From: Bryobacterales bacterium
Lineage (GTDB): Bacteria; Acidobacteriota; Terriglobia; Bryobacterales; Bryobacteraceae
NCBI GenBank assembly: GCA_003142355.1
Contig: PLMF01000317.1
Coordinates: forward strand, 2,746-10,045
Direction of reading: 5' to 3'
DNA length: 7,300 nucleotides
Both the position numbers and the translations under genes were made by a program. The first letter of the stretch is position 1; the number at the start of each line of letters is the position of its first letter. Below, piece after piece: positions 6,489 through 7,300 of the stretch. The notes under the pieces are model-generated. The model was given only the letters and a program-made list of their open reading frames with translations. It was not told the origin of the DNA and searched no databases.

Positions 6489-6752
6489 GTGACTCTCATT
6501 CTGAATCTCGAACCGGATGTCGAAGCCGGCTTGTTCGCGTTGGCCAGTGCCAAAGGCCTCCCGCTGGACCTGTACGTTCGCAGCCTCTTGGAGCAGTTTG
6601 CCGCGCCCACCAATAGCACGGAGATGACGCCGGAACGGAAAGCCGCTGCCTTCGAGGAATTGATCGAGGGTCTCCCCGAGATGCCCGTGCTTTCCGATGA
6701 GGCTATGAGCCGGGACGCTATCTACCGCAGGGGCGATGGATCACCTCGTTGA
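6489..6752 (+). CDS. VapB-like antitoxin (predicted, DNA-binding)
   Basis: An 87-residue protein starting with GTG. A strong GAGGGAG ribosome binding site (6475-6481) lies seven bases upstream and supports this start. The N-terminal half (LILNLEPDVEAGLFALASAKGLPLDLYVRSLLEQ region) has the strand-then-two-helices pattern of small ribbon-helix-helix antitoxins. The C-terminal half (EMTPERKAAAFEELIEGLPEMPVLSDEAMSRDAIY region) resembles tails of antitoxins paired with PIN toxins, which wrap the toxin. The gene overlaps the following PIN-domain gene by 17 bases, the usual antitoxin-first arrangement. Autorepression of the operon is expected from the family, but I see no clear operator palindrome. 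The antitoxin identity rests on size, fold pattern and context. Confidence 0.75.
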   Translation: MTLILNLEPDVEAGLFALASAKGLPLDLYVRSLLEQFAAPTNSTEMTPERKAAAFEELIEGLPEMPVLSDEAMSRDAIYRRGDGSPR

Positions 6753-7188
6753 CACCAACGTTCTGCTGCGGAGCGTGCAGCGCAGCCCATCGCACCGGCA
6801 GGCCCGAAACGCGGTCGTGACGCTATTGCGCCGCGAGGACAGGCTCTGCATTTTCCCTCAGAACATCATCGAGTTCTGGAGCGTGGCTACACGCCCGGCG
6901 CAAAGCAACGGACTGGGACTCAGCCTGGCCCAGGCAGAATGGTATGTATCCCGCCTGGAGTCTGTTTTCACGCTGATCAACGACACCCCGGACATCTATC
7001 GCGAGTGGCACAATCTCGTGATCACCCACGGCATAGCGGGCGTGCACGTCCATGATGCGCGCCTGGTTGCCGCTATGAACGTCCACGCCATCACCAGCAT
7101 CCTCACCTTCGACGTCGATGACTTCAAGCGATATCCGGGAATTCGGGTGCTGCACCCGCAGGACGTCACTCCGGTGAGACTGGCATGA
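6736..7188 (+). CDS. PIN-domain ribonuclease toxin, VapC family
   Basis: A 150-residue protein with the PIN-domain acidic residues in order: Asp6 (LVDTNVLLR), Glu46 (NIIEFWSVATRP), Asp107 (VHDARLVAAM) and Asp126 or Asp128/129 (ILTFDVDDF). These residues coordinate Mg2+ or Mn2+ in an RNase active site; VapC toxins cleave tRNA or rRNA. The set is intact, so the toxin looks active. The ATG at 6736 lies within the antitoxin gene and has only a weak AGGGG nearby with two bases of spacing, which suggests that translation depends on coupling to the antitoxin. The stop overlaps the start of the next antitoxin gene (ATGA). The target RNA cannot be told from the sequence. Confidence 0.88.
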   Translation: MDHLVDTNVLLRSVQRSPSHRQARNAVVTLLRREDRLCIFPQNIIEFWSVATRPAQSNGLGLSLAQAEWYVSRLESVFTLINDTPDIYREWHNLVITHGIAGVHVHDARLVAAMNVHAITSILTFDVDDFKRYPGIRVLHPQDVTPVRLA

Positions 7189-7300
7189 ATGTCTCTTTGA
7201 CCCCCGAGCTTGAGAGCCTGGTCGACGAAAAGGTCCAGACCGGAATGTACCAGACGGCCAGCGAGGTTGTCCGCGAAGCTCTGCGGCTTCTCAAACAACG
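7185..7300 (+). CDS. ParD-like antitoxin, N-terminal part (runs off right edge)
   Basis: An open frame starting at an ATG that overlaps the toxin stop as ATGA, with GGTGAG (7173-7178) six bases upstream. The 38 complete codons begin MNVSLTPELESLVDEKV and continue to SEVVREALRLLKQ. This is the typical N-terminus of ParD/CC2985-family ribbon-helix-helix antitoxins (beta strand NVSLT, then two helices, with the SEVVREALR signature). A ParE/RelE-type toxin gene would be expected just past the window. It is too short for the standard open-frame length cut but is well supported by motif and coupling. Confidence 0.85.
   Translation, partial: MNVSLTPELESLVDEKVQTGMYQTASEVVREALRLLKQ

Noticed and set aside
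6996..7298. 100-codon minus-strand frame at the right edge
   Set aside because: It overlaps the PIN toxin and the ParD-like gene, both of which have clear motifs and coupled starts.
1..7300. CRISPR array, tRNA, rRNA or insertion sequence
   Set aside because: No regularly spaced direct repeats, no cloverleaf-like or rRNA sequence and no transposase were seen; only the two-copy 23-bp repeat was found.

Overview
The window is a GC-rich stretch (about two-thirds G+C by eye) carrying the core of a bacterial carbon monoxide dehydrogenase/acetyl-CoA synthase (CODH/ACS, Wood-Ljungdahl carbonyl branch) operon, followed by toxin-antitoxin genes. Everything real lies on the + strand. The bacterial-type full-length AcsB, together with bacterial AcsC and AcsD, rules out an archaeal Cdh complex. 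Small antitoxin/toxin genes and a short palindromic repeat scattered in and between genes would fit a large, GC-rich genome such as an Acidobacteriota lineage. That placement is a weak inference; other GC-rich anaerobes are possible.

Layout: 1-387 is the 3' end of the CODH catalytic subunit gene (cooS/acsA). It is followed after one base by a single gene (389-1993) in which a CooF-like four-cluster ferredoxin is fused to an FAD/NAD(P)-dependent oxidoreductase. Then come acsB (1997-4174, acetyl-CoA synthase with all A-cluster ligands), acsD (4229-5152, small corrinoid protein subunit) and acsC (5143-6453, large corrinoid protein subunit with the CX2CX4CX16C cluster motif, overlapping acsD). 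Gaps are 1, 3 and 54 bases and the last junction overlaps by 10, so this is one transcription unit entering from the left.

As a pathway, CODH interconverts CO2 and CO. The fusion protein should wire CODH to the NAD(H)/NADP(H) pool. AcsD/AcsC carry the methyl group on a cobamide, and AcsB joins methyl, CO and CoA into acetyl-CoA or runs the reverse reaction. The methyltransferase AcsE and the nickel-insertion ATPase CooC/AcsF are not in the window.

From 6489 a different module starts, probably under its own sigma70-like promoter (6428-6456) inside the end of acsC: a short VapB-type antitoxin, an overlapping PIN-domain (VapC) toxin, and a ParD-like antitoxin that starts in an ATGA overlap with the toxin and runs off the right edge.

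The most unusual points are the CooF-oxidoreductase fusion placed between CODH and ACS, and an exact 23-bp palindromic repeat present once between acsB and acsD and once in frame inside the oxidoreductase coding sequence.
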